This document shows positions 45,874 through 54,981 of a DNA stretch of 64,000 bases, piece by piece. The stretch is from Bifidobacterium minimum (lineage in GTDB: Bacteria; Actinomycetota; Actinomycetes; Actinomycetales; Bifidobacteriaceae). The translations under genes were made by a program, and so were the position numbers. The notes beneath the pieces are model-generated. The model did no database searches. It worked only from the letters and a program-made list of their open reading frames with translations, and had not been told where the DNA came from. Numbering within the stretch: position 1 is the stretch's first letter; every line of letters starts with the position of its first letter. The stretch lies in contig NZ_JGZD01000014.1 in assembly GCF_000741645.1 (NCBI RefSeq), positions 30-64,029 of the forward strand, written 5' to 3'.

Positions 45874-46610
45874 ATGATGACCGTAAACCGTGAGGATGTG
45901 CCGCCGTCGCCACGCCGACAGTGGGGGGGCGGAACGTAGCGCGACCCCGTTGTCGATTATCCATGACAGGCCCACGGCCGCCGACATCGCGGTGAACTAT
46001 GCGGCGATCGTCGTCACCGTGGTGGCGTGGGCCATCTACATGATCTCGACGGTTCTGTCGCAGCTGGTCGAGAATGCCCATCCGACCTTCCGCACGACCG
46101 TCGAGACCGTCCTTTACCTCACCATAGTGACGCTGCTCAGTCTCAGCGCACTGATCTATCTGGTGACGCGCAAGGGAGCCCTTATGCGCTTCCGCATCCA
46201 CCATCGTGTGCCGAGGGCCCTTCTTGACGAGCATTTCGCCGACAAGGAGGACGAGGAGTCGATAACGGTTCTCATCCCCTCGTACGTGGAGGAGCCGCGG
46301 GTCGTCGAGAAGACCGTCTGGTCAGCGGCGCTCCAGGAGTTCCCGCATCTCACCATCGCGCTTCTGCTTGATGATCCCCCGTTCCCCTCATCCGATGAGA
46401 ACCGCGAGATCCTCGCGCGCGGAAGGGAGATCGTCTTCAGCGTCATCGAGGAGCTGCATCTGATGTCCGCGCGTTTCAGCCAGTCGCGTGCCGATATTCG
46501 AAGGGAGCTGGACGGGGGCTCGTTCGCGAGCGCGGCGGTCGTCTCCCGGTTGGCGGACGACTATCGCGCCGCCGCCCGATGGCTTGAGAACAAGGCCAGC
46601 TCATGGCGTC
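45874..46610 (+). pseudogene. Membrane glycosyltransferase (family 2-like), 3' truncated
   Basis: The remnant encodes an N-terminal membrane helix (AVNYAAIVVTVVAWAIYMIS), a second one (TVETVLYLTIVTLLSLSALIYLVT) and the opening of a GT2 catalytic domain (ESITVLIPSYVEEPRVVEKTVWSAALQEFPHLTIALLLDDPPFPSSDENRE). Coding sense ends near KASSW at about 46605, where the frame runs into the convergent GNAT gene. The rest of the enzyme (more than half) is missing. A G7 run at 45922-45928 lies just behind the best start (ATG 45874, GGAGG before it) and puts that start out of frame; GTG 45890 avoids the shift. The gene is most likely dead. Confidence 0.72.
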
Positions 46611-46612
46611 CT

Positions 46613-47338
46613 TCACGACATCATGACGTCCTTCATATAGAAGCGGTCCATCGCGCCTCCGTGCACGCTGCCGGCCAAGGGCCCGGCGAGCCGGTGGAAC
46701 CCGCTGCGGAGATATATATGGTTGGCCGCGGCCATGCGATGATGGGTCTCCACATAGAGTTGCCGATAGCCATGGGCGGACGCGAATGCTTCGATGCGTT
46801 CGATGAGGGCGTATCCCATGCGGTGTCCTTTGGCGTCATCGCTGAGATAGAGCTTCTGGAGCTCGGCGGTGTCCGTTGTGCCGGCGACTTCGGCGAGGCC
46901 TGCGCCGCCGAGCGGCCGGCCGGAATGATCCGTGACGACGAAGTACCGGCGGTCCGCCCGGCTCCCGTAGAACGCGCTGAGATGGTCAAGCTCGGGGTCG
47001 AAATACGCGGTTCCCGGAATGTCAAGATGGAAGGACACGAGGTTGGCTCGGATGATCCGCGCGATTTCCGCGTCATGGCTCGCGGTGATCGTGACGATGG
47101 TCAGTCCGTCCGAATCTCTCAGGAAGGACGGTCCGACTATGGAGGCGGCGTCGACCATGCCGACCGGTCCGCTTCCGTCACCGCCGGCCGTTGTCACCGT
47201 CGTCACAGCCGTCACCGAAGTGTGCGGTGCCTCCGAATTCGCCGCGCCTGCGGAGCCGACTGCTCTCGTTGCGTTCATTCCGTCCTCCCGTTCCATCGTC
47301 TCATCCTCTTGCTCCACCGTCTCGTCTTCTTGTTCCAC
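46613..47338 (-). CDS. GNAT-family N-acetyltransferase
   Basis: The GNAT core occupies about residues 75-235: LTIVTITASHDAEIARIIRANLVSFHLD, YFVVTDHSGRPLGGAGLAEV, then LQKLYLSDDAKGHRMGYALIERIEAFASAHGYRQLYVETHHRMAAANHIYLRSGF, with a G-H-x-x-G-x-x-L acetyl-CoA loop. The first about 70 residues are Glu/Asp then Thr/Ser/Val repeats; a start at 47278 (MNATRAV) is also plausible. The gene follows the ECF ATPase by 31 bp and is likely the last gene of that operon. The stop is near a 20-bp duplication (46601-46640), where it abuts the glycosyltransferase remnant. Substrate unknown. Confidence 0.8.
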   Translation of the reverse strand: MEQEDETVEQEDETMEREDGMNATRAVGSAGAANSEAPHTSVTAVTTVTTAGGDGSGPVGMVDAASIVGPSFLRDSDGLTIVTITASHDAEIARIIRANLVSFHLDIPGTAYFDPELDHLSAFYGSRADRRYFVVTDHSGRPLGGAGLAEVAGTTDTAELQKLYLSDDAKGHRMGYALIERIEAFASAHGYRQLYVETHHRMAAANHIYLRSGFHRLAGPLAGSVHGGAMDRFYMKDVMMS

Positions 47339-47369
47339 GGTCCCGTCCTCCCGTTCCAGCGTCTTCTAT

Positions 47370-48881
47370 CTATCCGCCGATTCGTCCCGCGTCCAGTTCG
47401 ACCATATTGTCGCGGGCGAGGGACGCGAGGTCGGGATCATGCGTGACGACGATAACCGTCCGACCGCGTGAGGCCAACAGCCGCAGCTGATCGGCCACCT
47501 GAAGCATATGCCGGTGGTCCAGACCGCTGGACGGCTCATCGAACATGATGATGGGACGGTTGGAGGCGATGGCGGCGGCCACGGTGACACGTTGGCGCTG
47601 CCCGCCGGACAGCGACAGGGGATGGCGGTCGGCGAGGTCGGAGAGATCGAGATCCGCGAGGATCCTCATCGCCTCATCGGGGTCCTCCGTCGGCTGGGAT
47701 GCGGCGACCTCCTCGATCACGCGTGGCGTGAAGAGCTCCTGCGTGACGTCCTGCATCACCGTGAAGCATCGGCGGAGTCTCTCGCGTCTGGATAGGGTGT
47801 CGCCCGCAGGACTCGTCAGAGTGCCGGACGCATGCCGATCCAACCCCTGCATCCATCGCAGGAAGGTGCTCTTCCCCGCTCCGTTGTCTCCGACGATGAT
47901 GGTCGTGCGGGAATCGGGAATGCGCAGCTCGGGGATATCGAGGGCCGGGCGGGTGTCTCCGCGGTAACGGCGGCGGACTCCTGACACGGTCCATGATGGT
48001 TCCTCCGCACATGACGGCCGTTCCGCATGTGCGGGCAGTTCCGCGCGGGCGTCCGATGTCTTTCGGATAGACGTCGCGCGCAGACCCAGGGCATGCCGTT
48101 CCTCCGGGCCCAGCGCGCGCAGCTCCTCGCCGCTCATCTCGCGGTGGACTCGTCCCCTGTGGAGCACGACCGCCCTGTCGACGATCCCCGCCAGCCATGC
48201 CAGCCGGTGCTCGGCGATGAGGATGGTCCGTCCCTGCCGCCGCCAGGTGAGCAGTGATCGCCGGAGTCTGGCGATGGAGGGAACGTCCAGATTCGACGTG
48301 GGCTCGTCGAGCACGAGGATGGCGGGATCGGTCATGGATGCGCTCGCGCAGGCCACCCGCTGCTGCTGGCCGCCGCTGAGATGGTCGATGTTGCGGTCGG
48401 CCAGTTCGGCGATCGCGAAATCCCTCATGGTGCCATCCATCCGGCGAAGGATCTCGTCTGGCGCGATGGCCATGTTCTCGCAGGGGAAGGCCAGCTCGTC
48501 ATCGACGCGCGTGGCGAAGAAGCGGGTGTGCGGATTGCTGAACACCGAACCGACATGCCCCGCGAGGGCGTCGATCGTCGTGCGGGGCACATCGATCCCG
48601 TCGACGATCACCCCGCCCGTGAGACGGCCCGGATGATAGTGGGGGATGAGTCCGTTGGCGAGTCGCGTCACGGTCGTCTTCCCGCATCCCGATTCGCCGC
48701 ACAGCAGCACGGTTTCGCCCGGACGCACATGGAGGCAGAGGTCCGTGATGTCCATGGGATCCTCGATGGGATCCTCGGGATTCGGCGTGGCGTCGAGCCC
48801 GGAATCCTCGCCCGTGCGTGCGTAGCGGAACGACACGTGGTCGAGGATCAGCGACCCGGGGACGGTCGTCATGCCGGTCAT
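47370..48881 (-). CDS. ECF-transporter ATPase with two fused ABC domains
   Basis: A 503-residue protein with two complete ABC ATPase domains. The first has GESGCGKTT, VFSNPHTRFF, LSGGQQQRVACASA and LVLDEPTSNLD with AEHRL. The second has GDNGAGKST, TQELFT, LSGGQRQRVTVAAAI and MFDEPSSGLD with VTHDPD. This tandem EcfA-EcfA' fusion is known for energy-coupling-factor uptake systems. It overlaps the broken S/T gene by ATGA. All catalytic residues are intact, so the ATPase is not itself decayed, although its membrane partner is. Operon partner: two ABC half-transporters upstream. Confidence 0.9.
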   Translation of the reverse strand: MTGMTTVPGSLILDHVSFRYARTGEDSGLDATPNPEDPIEDPMDITDLCLHVRPGETVLLCGESGCGKTTVTRLANGLIPHYHPGRLTGGVIVDGIDVPRTTIDALAGHVGSVFSNPHTRFFATRVDDELAFPCENMAIAPDEILRRMDGTMRDFAIAELADRNIDHLSGGQQQRVACASASMTDPAILVLDEPTSNLDVPSIARLRRSLLTWRRQGRTILIAEHRLAWLAGIVDRAVVLHRGRVHREMSGEELRALGPEERHALGLRATSIRKTSDARAELPAHAERPSCAEEPSWTVSGVRRRYRGDTRPALDIPELRIPDSRTTIIVGDNGAGKSTFLRWMQGLDRHASGTLTSPAGDTLSRRERLRRCFTVMQDVTQELFTPRVIEEVAASQPTEDPDEAMRILADLDLSDLADRHPLSLSGGQRQRVTVAAAIASNRPIIMFDEPSSGLDHRHMLQVADQLRLLASRGRTVIVVTHDPDLASLARDNMVELDAGRIGG

Positions 48882-49855
48882 GGCACAAGCCCCGCGGCGG
48901 CAAGCGCCCAGAGCGCGAGAACCGTCAGACAGGCCGCGAGGACCATGCGGTCGCGCGCCCGGAATCCGATGCGCGCTATGCTCGTCCGTTCCCGGCCCAG
49001 AACCAGTCCGCGGGTAAGCGCGGATTGCGCGAGGTCATCGGCGGCCGCGATGGTGCCGGACAGCAGGGGGACGACCCGGTAGTCGAGTGCGCGAGCCATT
49101 CCCCGCGTTCCGCGCCGCATCATTACTGGTTTGTTCCGCGTCCCTTCGTTGTGCCGCGTCCCCTCCGCGCAGGTCCTCGTCCCGCGCAGGCGCATGCGGA
49201 TGGCATCCCCGACCGCCGATTTGCGCGAGGCGGCGCTGGGAAGGAATCTCAGCATCACGGCCGCAGCGATCGTCACGGAATCGGGGACGTGCATGCGTCG
49301 CATGGCCGTGGTCAGCTCGTTGACCCGCATCGTGGAAAGAATCCATGCCGCCAGAATGGCGCTGGGCGGTGATGACGGTGAAGTAGTTGCCATGGATGAC
49401 TCCCATAAGCAGGGCCAGCAGAACGCCCATGATGGTCGCCGTCCCGAATCGGCGTGATTTGGTCTGGTCACCGCCAGAAGGTAGACGATTGATCCGAAGA
49501 CCCCGCATCCCAGACCCATGAAGGGCATCAGCGCGGGAATGAGGTGCGCCGGCGCCGCGGGGATGCTGATCAGCACCAGATACACGGCCGCGTACACGCC
49601 GATGAGAATCACGTCACGGGTGCGGAGCGGTTCTCGGGCGATTCGGACCGCCGTGTCCGTGGGCGGGGTCGATGGTGTGGCCGTCGATGCCGTGGTCGTC
49701 GATGGTGTGGCCACCGATGCCGCAGGAGTGGACGGATCCGATGCCGTGGTCACCGAAGCCGCGGCCATGTCAAGGGCCGTGTGGGCCGCGGTCATCGGCG
49801 TTGACGCCGGTGTCGGTGCGGACATGTCCGGTTCGGTTGATTCGGAGCCGCTCAT
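48878..49855 (-). pseudogene. Collapsed ECF S- and T-component genes (deletion fusion with frameshift)
   Basis: The N-terminal about 75 residues are Thr/Ala/Pro-rich. PLRTRDVILIGVYAAVYLVL then AHLIPALMPFMGLGCGVFGSIVYLLAVT is the start of a Trep_Strep/MptD-like substrate-binding S component. Next, at about 49462-49469, the S frame shifts by one base; the adjacent frame continues KSRRFGTATIMGVLLALLMGVIHGNYFTVITA. At about 49360-49372 it changes abruptly into ILAAWILSTMRVNELTTAMRRMHVPD, the middle of an EcfT transmembrane component, which runs to its normal end (VPLLSGTIAAADDLAQSALTRGLVLG). So the end of S and the beginning of T are lost. Flanking overlaps with neighbouring genes are intact. Confidence 0.8.
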
Positions 49856-51765
49856 CGCTCTTTCCCGTCTGCCGTGCCGTTGGTTCTTTCCGTCAGCGTT
49901 CCATCGTGCATCGTGAGAATGCGGTGCGCGCGTGCGAGGACCGCATCGCGGTGGTTGACGATGAGGTACGAGCGGCCCTCCTGATGGGACATCAGCGCGT
50001 CGATGATCCGTCCCTCGAGAAGGGCGTCCATATTGCTTGTGGGCTCGTCGAGGAGCATCATGCCGGCGTCGCTGAGGAACGCGCGGGCCACGGCGACGCG
50101 TTGGCGCTGTCCTTCCGACAGCTCGGATCCATTGCGCGTGAGCCGATGGTCGAGACCGCCGGGAAGCTGGTCGAGGACCTCGTCGAGATGCGCGTCATGG
50201 GCGGCGTCCTCGATGTCCTTCCGACTCGCGTCCGGCCGCGCGATGGCGATGTTGCGCGCCACCGTGTCGTCGAAGATGAACGTATCCTGACTGATCATGG
50301 TCTCGATGGAGCGCAGGGACCGGGTGCGGATGGTCTCGATCGGCAGGCCGTTGACGGCGATGTCCCCTCCCGTGCGCTCGCGGAAACGCATCAGCAGATC
50401 GATCAGCGTGGACTTTCCGGAGCCGTTCGGACCTTCGATCGCGACCACCTCGCCGGGAGCGATGGTGAGGTTGACGTCCCGCAGGACGGGTGAGGTTTGC
50501 GCGGGTGAGGTTCCTGCGGGCGCATCCCTTGTGGGCGTGTTCTCCGCGGGCGCGTCCCCATCGTGCCCCTCGTCATACCCGAAGCGAAGGTGCGAGGTCT
50601 CCAGGGATGAGAAGGACCGGGGCTCATGGCCATCGGTGTTCTCGTGGACGGCGGGCTCCTCGTCGAAAAGCGCGAACACGCGGCGGGCCGATGCCAGAGT
50701 GGGCTGCAAGCCGGCTCCGAGGCGGGCGACCGACATCATGGCAGGGAACGATGCGGTGAAGCCGGCCGTCGCCACCAGCGCCGACGATGCGTCCAATCCC
50801 GCCGTTCCCGCCAGCCATGCGGCCGTCGCCATGAACACCGTCAGTCCCAGCAGCGGGATGGTCTCGGTGATGACGTCGTTCCATCCCCGGGCCACGCCGT
50901 TGCGGGATCGCGCCGACAGCATGGCCCGGGTGGCCGAGATGAGACGGGAGCGCGTCCGCGCGGCCGCACCCATGCCGACCAGCTGCTCGCGGCCGTCAAG
51001 CGATTCGAGGATCAGGGAATGGAGCTCGCCGGTGGCGTCGCGTTCATCGGCCGCCGCGCGGTAGGTGGGACGCGCGGTGATCAGCGGGACCTCGACGATG
51101 AGAAGCAGATAGGTGATGACCGCCACCAGTCCCAGCCATGGCGATATGAAGGCGAACACGATGGAGTTCACCATGGTCGTGATGGCCGCGATCATGAGTG
51201 GGGACAGCGTGTGCGCGTAGAAGATTTCGAGGAGCTCGATGTCCTGCGTGAGCACGGTGATGAGGTTGCCGCGGCCTTGTCGCCGGAGCTTCGCGGGGGC
51301 CAGGGATCTCATGGTGTCGAAGACGTCCGTGCGGATGTCGCGCAGAACGCTGAAGGCCATCTGATGGTTGAACAGCTGCTCGCCATAGGCGAGGGGACCG
51401 CGGAGCAGCGAGAGGATGATCGCCACGATGATCGCCGTCGCCCAAAGGCCCGCGGGGGCTCCCCGGAAGATGCCGATGATTCCCGCGGTGGCCAGCATGA
51501 TGCTCCATACGGCGGATAGATGGCCTGATGTTCCCGCGATGATGGCCTTGACCTCCACCCCGAGCAATGGGAGCATCTGTCGGGCCATGCGCGTCATCAC
51601 GGTTATGGTCGTCATCCGTCGGGCCGTCGTCGTCCGCCCGTCAACCGATGGGGGATACTGACCGTTGATGCCGTTGATGCCGTTGATGCCGTTGATCTCA
51701 CCGTCGGCCGGTTGCGGGGTCGCCGTGGTCTGGGGTCGTGCGCCGGACCGTGCGTGCTCGCTCAT
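49852..51765 (-). CDS. ABC half-transporter, YbtP/YbtQ/IrtAB-like (membrane + ATPase fusion)
   Basis: A 637-residue protein with six membrane helices followed by an ATPase domain. Visible are VEVKAIIAGTSGHLSAVWSIMLATAG, FRGAPAGLWATAIIVAIILSLLRGP, RQGRGNLITVLTQDIELLEIFYAHTLSP, GELHSLILESLDGREQLVG, then Walker A GPNGSGKST, LSEGQRQRVAVARAFL, MMLLDEPTSNMD and IVNHRD. The start ATG 51765 (MSEHARSG) overlaps the previous gene's stop. Its N-terminus has four GIN repeats from a 9-bp tandem array. It pairs with the next gene as a heterodimer. Use as importer of metal-siderophore complexes is suggested by the resemblance of the operon, but not proven. Confidence 0.85.
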   Translation of the reverse strand: MSEHARSGARPQTTATPQPADGEINGINGINGINGQYPPSVDGRTTTARRMTTITVMTRMARQMLPLLGVEVKAIIAGTSGHLSAVWSIMLATAGIIGIFRGAPAGLWATAIIVAIILSLLRGPLAYGEQLFNHQMAFSVLRDIRTDVFDTMRSLAPAKLRRQGRGNLITVLTQDIELLEIFYAHTLSPLMIAAITTMVNSIVFAFISPWLGLVAVITYLLLIVEVPLITARPTYRAAADERDATGELHSLILESLDGREQLVGMGAAARTRSRLISATRAMLSARSRNGVARGWNDVITETIPLLGLTVFMATAAWLAGTAGLDASSALVATAGFTASFPAMMSVARLGAGLQPTLASARRVFALFDEEPAVHENTDGHEPRSFSSLETSHLRFGYDEGHDGDAPAENTPTRDAPAGTSPAQTSPVLRDVNLTIAPGEVVAIEGPNGSGKSTLIDLLMRFRERTGGDIAVNGLPIETIRTRSLRSIETMISQDTFIFDDTVARNIAIARPDASRKDIEDAAHDAHLDEVLDQLPGGLDHRLTRNGSELSEGQRQRVAVARAFLSDAGMMLLDEPTSNMDALLEGRIIDALMSHQEGRSYLIVNHRDAVLARAHRILTMHDGTLTERTNGTADGKER

Positions 51766-53717
51766 GCCTGGACCTTTCCCTTGATGGATTCCATGCGGTT
51801 CTGCTCCTGCCACTGGGGGGCGAAGGGGCCGGGCGCGCTGATCAATTCGTCGAAGGTCCCTCGCTGGACGAGCTCACCGTGGTCCATGACGAGGACGATG
51901 TCCGCGTTCCTCACCGAGCGCAGTCGATGCGCGATCGATATGACGAGCCGGTGCGCGGCCATGTGATGGGTGACGTCGGCGATCGCGTCGTCATGGACCC
52001 GGTCGACGGCGCTGGTGGCTTCGTCGAGGATGAGCATGGGAGTGCGGCGGAGCAGCTCCCGGGCCAGGCAAAGACGCTGCCGCTGTCCTCCCGATAGATT
52101 CGATCCCCCATATTCCACCGGGGCGTCGAGTCCGCCGCGTTCCATCACCATCGTGGCCAGATCGACCCGGGACAGGGCCGCCAGAAGCGCGGCGTCCTCG
52201 ATGGGCGTGTCCGTGGGATCAAGATTGGATCGGAAGCTGCCGGCGAACAGCTGGTCGGTTCCTCTGACGATGGCCACGTTGTCGATGAACCATTCGGGGG
52301 AAAGGTCGCGCAGCTCGATCCCGTTGGCGGTCAGAGATCCCTGATAGCCGTTCAGGCGCCCCGACAGAATGTCCCCCAACGTGCTTTTCCCGGATCCCGA
52401 GGCCCCCACGATGGCGATGTGGCCCGTCGCCGGAAGGGAAAGGCTTACGTTCCGCAGTGCGGTCGGCCCCTGGGGATAGGTCAGCGACAGGTCGTCGGCG
52501 GTGATGGTGATCGGGCCCGTGGGTGCCGTCACCGCGGTTCGGTGCGAGCCCGTTGTCCCGGTCGGCGGTGATGCCGTCCTCACGTCGTCGGCTTTGGCCG
52601 TGCGGTCATCTTTGGCGGTACCGTCGGCATTGGTTGTCTCGTCGGCCTTGGTTGCGTCGTCATCTTTGGATATGCCGTCATTCCTGACGGTGCCGTCGCG
52701 CATCTCCCGGGCCTTCATAATCGCGCGCCCCTGTTTGAGGGCGACGGTTCCCGAATGGATCAGATACACGAGCTGCCGGCCGGGGACGAACAGACGCACG
52801 CCGGTCGCGGCCATGATGATGGCGGCGATCCAGCCGAAGGGATCCGGGCGCGACATGAGGGCCGTCACCACGGTCGCGACAATGACGGAGAGGTAGATGG
52901 CCGTGTCCGCGCCGATGAGGCTGCTCAGCTGCCCTCCCAGAAGACGCATCGTGGCCTTGCGGAATCCTTCGGAATCCTTGCGCAGTCTGGTGGCCTCGCG
53001 ACCGTCCGCGTCGAAGATCTTCAGGGTGTCCAATCCCCGCAGCGCCTGCTCGAAGTGGACGCCGACCTTGTCGTAGCGCTGAAGGTGGGCGATCTGCGTG
53101 CGGATGTCCTTCTCGCGCGTCATGTTGGCGGCGAGCGGCATGATGATCATCCCCACGACGATGATTCCGGCGCCGGCGAGGTTCACCGGTCCGAGAACGA
53201 TGAGGGCGGCGAGGGTCATGAGAAGCGTCTGGATGAGGGTGGGGAGGAACACCGTGAAGTAGGTGCTCACCGAACCCACGCCTTCGGTGGCCAGCAGGGA
53301 CAGGCTCTGGTGAGGCGTGGAACCGGGGTTTCGCCCTTCGTCCCTTTCGCCGATGGCCGCGGAGTCGAAAAGAGAGAGATAGAGGTCGGATGCGAGGGCC
53401 TCGCCCATGTGCCGCGTCATCGCTCCGGCCTTGCGGTTGGACAGATGTCTCAGGATGATGCGGACCGACGTCAGAACGAGCAGTGCGACGGCGGCCCGGG
53501 TCGGCGTCGCCGATATGGCTCCCCATGCGGAGCCGCCGGACAGGTTCTCCGGGGTCCAGCCGACCGCGCGCGCCACGGTGAGAATCGCGATAACCGCCGC
53601 CAATGAGTCGATCAGGGCGCACAGCGTCCCTAGGATCGCGATCATCAGGGAGCCGCGCGGGTCGGCTCCGGGGAGGCGGAAAAGATTCTTGTCGATCATG
53701 GGGATTCCACGTTCCAT
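51762..53717 (-). CDS. ABC half-transporter, YbtP/YbtQ/IrtAB-like, first gene of operon
   Basis: A 651-residue partner. Membrane helices are SLMIAILGTLCALIDSLAAVIAIL, AAVALLVLTSVRIILRHL, FLPTLIQTLLMTLAALIVLG, AGIIVVGMIIMPLAA and YLSVIVATVVTALM. The ATPase has GASGSGKST, VRGTDQLF, LSGGQRQRLCLAREL, MLILDEATSAVD and IAHRLRS. A charged insertion of about 45 residues (KDDDATKADETTNADGTAKDD region) links the parts. Start at 53717 (MERGIP) or 53699 (MIDKN). It is preceded by a good promoter candidate at 53772-53801. Both halves have intact ATP sites. Confidence 0.86.
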   Translation of the reverse strand: MERGIPMIDKNLFRLPGADPRGSLMIAILGTLCALIDSLAAVIAILTVARAVGWTPENLSGGSAWGAISATPTRAAVALLVLTSVRIILRHLSNRKAGAMTRHMGEALASDLYLSLFDSAAIGERDEGRNPGSTPHQSLSLLATEGVGSVSTYFTVFLPTLIQTLLMTLAALIVLGPVNLAGAGIIVVGMIIMPLAANMTREKDIRTQIAHLQRYDKVGVHFEQALRGLDTLKIFDADGREATRLRKDSEGFRKATMRLLGGQLSSLIGADTAIYLSVIVATVVTALMSRPDPFGWIAAIIMAATGVRLFVPGRQLVYLIHSGTVALKQGRAIMKAREMRDGTVRNDGISKDDDATKADETTNADGTAKDDRTAKADDVRTASPPTGTTGSHRTAVTAPTGPITITADDLSLTYPQGPTALRNVSLSLPATGHIAIVGASGSGKSTLGDILSGRLNGYQGSLTANGIELRDLSPEWFIDNVAIVRGTDQLFAGSFRSNLDPTDTPIEDAALLAALSRVDLATMVMERGGLDAPVEYGGSNLSGGQRQRLCLARELLRRTPMLILDEATSAVDRVHDDAIADVTHHMAAHRLVISIAHRLRSVRNADIVLVMDHGELVQRGTFDELISAPGPFAPQWQEQNRMESIKGKVQA

Positions 53718-53771
53718 TCATCGTCCGTGCATCGCGGCTGACGTTCTCGGGTCAGCCGCATGGCCTCAGTC

Positions 53772-53801
53772 AGACTACGGTGATTGGCGGCGTGGGGTCA
53801 A
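53772..53801 (-). promoter_or_regulatory. Candidate promoter of the ABC/ECF operon
   Basis: On the minus strand TTGACC (53796-53801) and TAGTCT (53772-53777) are separated by 18 bp, 55 bases before the first ATG. An AATAC/GTATT inverted repeat lies directly upstream, a possible operator. Confidence 0.5.
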
Positions 53802-53910
53802 TACTTCCCTGGCGTATTCCTCGCGCCGCGTAGTGAACGTGGGTAGGCGCATGCGGTTCCGGCTTCTGTCTTCGTGCGTCCATGCGCATCCCGCTCGTGG
53901 GCATGAGAAG

Positions 53911-53947
53911 ACCCGGGCGGAACCGATGATGGTGTCCGCTCCGGGTT
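53911..53947 (-). terminator. Candidate terminator of glsB
   Basis: ACCCGG(g)CGGA and TCCG(ct)CCGGGT form an imperfect 10-bp stem 45 bases beyond the glsB stop, and on the minus strand it is followed by TCTTCTC. Confidence 0.4.
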
Positions 53948-53990
53948 CGGTGATGTCACGCCGCAGGTGCGGCGGCGTCATTTCGACGCT

Positions 53991-54239
53991 TTACTTCGAA
54001 ATTTTCGTCATGACGAAGGAGACGACCAGAACGACGATCACGGCTCCGAGGATCGAGGGGATGAGCGCCATTCCGGCGAGATGCGGTCCCCAGCTTCCCA
54101 GAAGCGCCTGTCCCACCGATGATCCGACCAGACCCGCGAGGATGTTGGCGATCCAGCCCATGGACGCCCCCTTGCTGGTGATCGCGCCGGCGATCGCGCC
54201 GATGATGGCTCCGACGATCAGTGTCCAAATCCAGCCCAT
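53991..54239 (-). CDS. GlsB/YeaQ/YmgE-family small membrane protein
   Basis: An 82-residue protein with three hydrophobic helices and the family's repeated glycine pattern: MGWIWTLIVGAIIGAIAGAI, MGWIANILAGLVGSSVGQALLG and IPSILGAVIVVLVVSFVM. These proteins are often called transglycosylase-associated and respond to stress; no biochemical function is settled. It is monocistronic, with a hairpin behind it. The 355-bp AT-richer gap upstream (54240-54594) must hold its promoter. Confidence 0.9.
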   Translation of the reverse strand: MGWIWTLIVGAIIGAIAGAITSKGASMGWIANILAGLVGSSVGQALLGSWGPHLAGMALIPSILGAVIVVLVVSFVMTKISK

Positions 54240-54594
54240 GATGACCCCTCTTTCGTGGTTTGCGTCGGACGTCCGGCGCGTCGGTGGCCATGTCCGCGCA
54301 AGAGGGTCGTTGCGGCCCGCGCGGATGCGGCTTCCGTGCCGGATGCCTCTTCGGCAAACGATATTTCCTTATGTTTCCATATATTTATTTCCTTCACGAA
54401 CACGATAAGTGAATACAGGTCGCGATTTCCGTCTGTTCTCCGCAAGAAGAAAAAGGCAACAGAATTCGCGTTTTGATGTAGACGATTATGCGTGGCTGGC
54501 GGCGTATGGATGAGTACGGATATGCGGCATTCCGGCGGATTGAGCGCCCGCCGTACGATTCGGGCCCTGAAAGGGATTTCAGGACCCTCCGCAG
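54240..54594. other. Intergenic, AT-rich stretch between glsB and tRNA-Arg
   Basis: The segment 54355-54480 is conspicuously AT-rich (ttccttatgtttccatat, then atttatttcc) compared with the rest of the window. It holds no credible gene. The tRNA-side hairpin is listed separately. It may contain the glsB promoter on the minus strand, or be a scar of an older insertion at the tRNA. Confidence 0.4.
54564..54585 (-). terminator. Hairpin just downstream of tRNA-Arg
   Basis: CCTGAAA (54566-54572) and TTTCAGG (54577-54583) pair perfectly around GGGA, about 12 bases past the tRNA 3' end. Outer bases extend the stem. There is no U tract. Confidence 0.45.
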
Positions 54595-54667
54595 TGCCCG
54601 AGATGCGATTCGAACGCACGACACCCGCTTTAGGAGAGCGGTGCTCTATCCCCTGAGCTACCCGGGC
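54595..54667 (-). tRNA. tRNA-Arg(CCT)
   Basis: A 73-nt cloverleaf on the minus strand: acceptor GCCCGGG pairs with CTCGGGC (one G-U), discriminator A73, D arm GTAGCTCAGGGGATAGAGC, T arm with GTTCGAATC. The anticodon loop CTCCTAA places CCT at positions 34-36 (plus-strand 54632-54634), flanked by T33 and A37. No CCA is encoded. It reads AGG codons, which are rare in such genomes. Confidence 0.96.
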
Positions 54668-54981
54668 AACGGTTGTCCATTGTACACGCGGGAGTGCTGG
54701 TGGGAACACTGTGTCGGCCCAGCGCCGTCATCGACTCCGGGCCAGCCGACCGCAGCACCGCGGTCTTAGGACTGGCGACGCTGATCGAACGGAACCGCAT
54801 CCGATGGGTGGGCGTGATGAGCGGGAACGAGGACGCCTGCCGCCTCGACGTCGCTGCGCCCGTCTGGAGCGCATCCGTCCCCCGTTCCGCTCGTGCGGGA
54901 ATCGGGGGGATTCGTCATGATCGGACGGGGTCGCTGATCGGGAAGGCTATGGTGGTCGGCAGTGGGTCACGGGAGGTTGCC
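54668..54981. other. Intergenic, no gene seen
   Basis: Between the tRNA and the EEP gene. An in-frame extension of the EEP gene through this region starts at 54673 but reads as low-complexity sequence without a ribosome site. The tRNA promoter must be here; no boxes were assigned. Confidence 0.45.

Noticed and set aside
45874..47446. One continuous glycosyltransferase of about 518 aa
   Set aside because: After about 46605 the frame is the complement of a GNAT gene with intact motifs; the second half is not glycosyltransferase sequence.
54673..54981. N-terminal extension of the EEP gene to 54673
   Set aside because: Low-complexity, no ribosome site; the GGGAGG-led ATG at 54982 starts directly before the first membrane helix.
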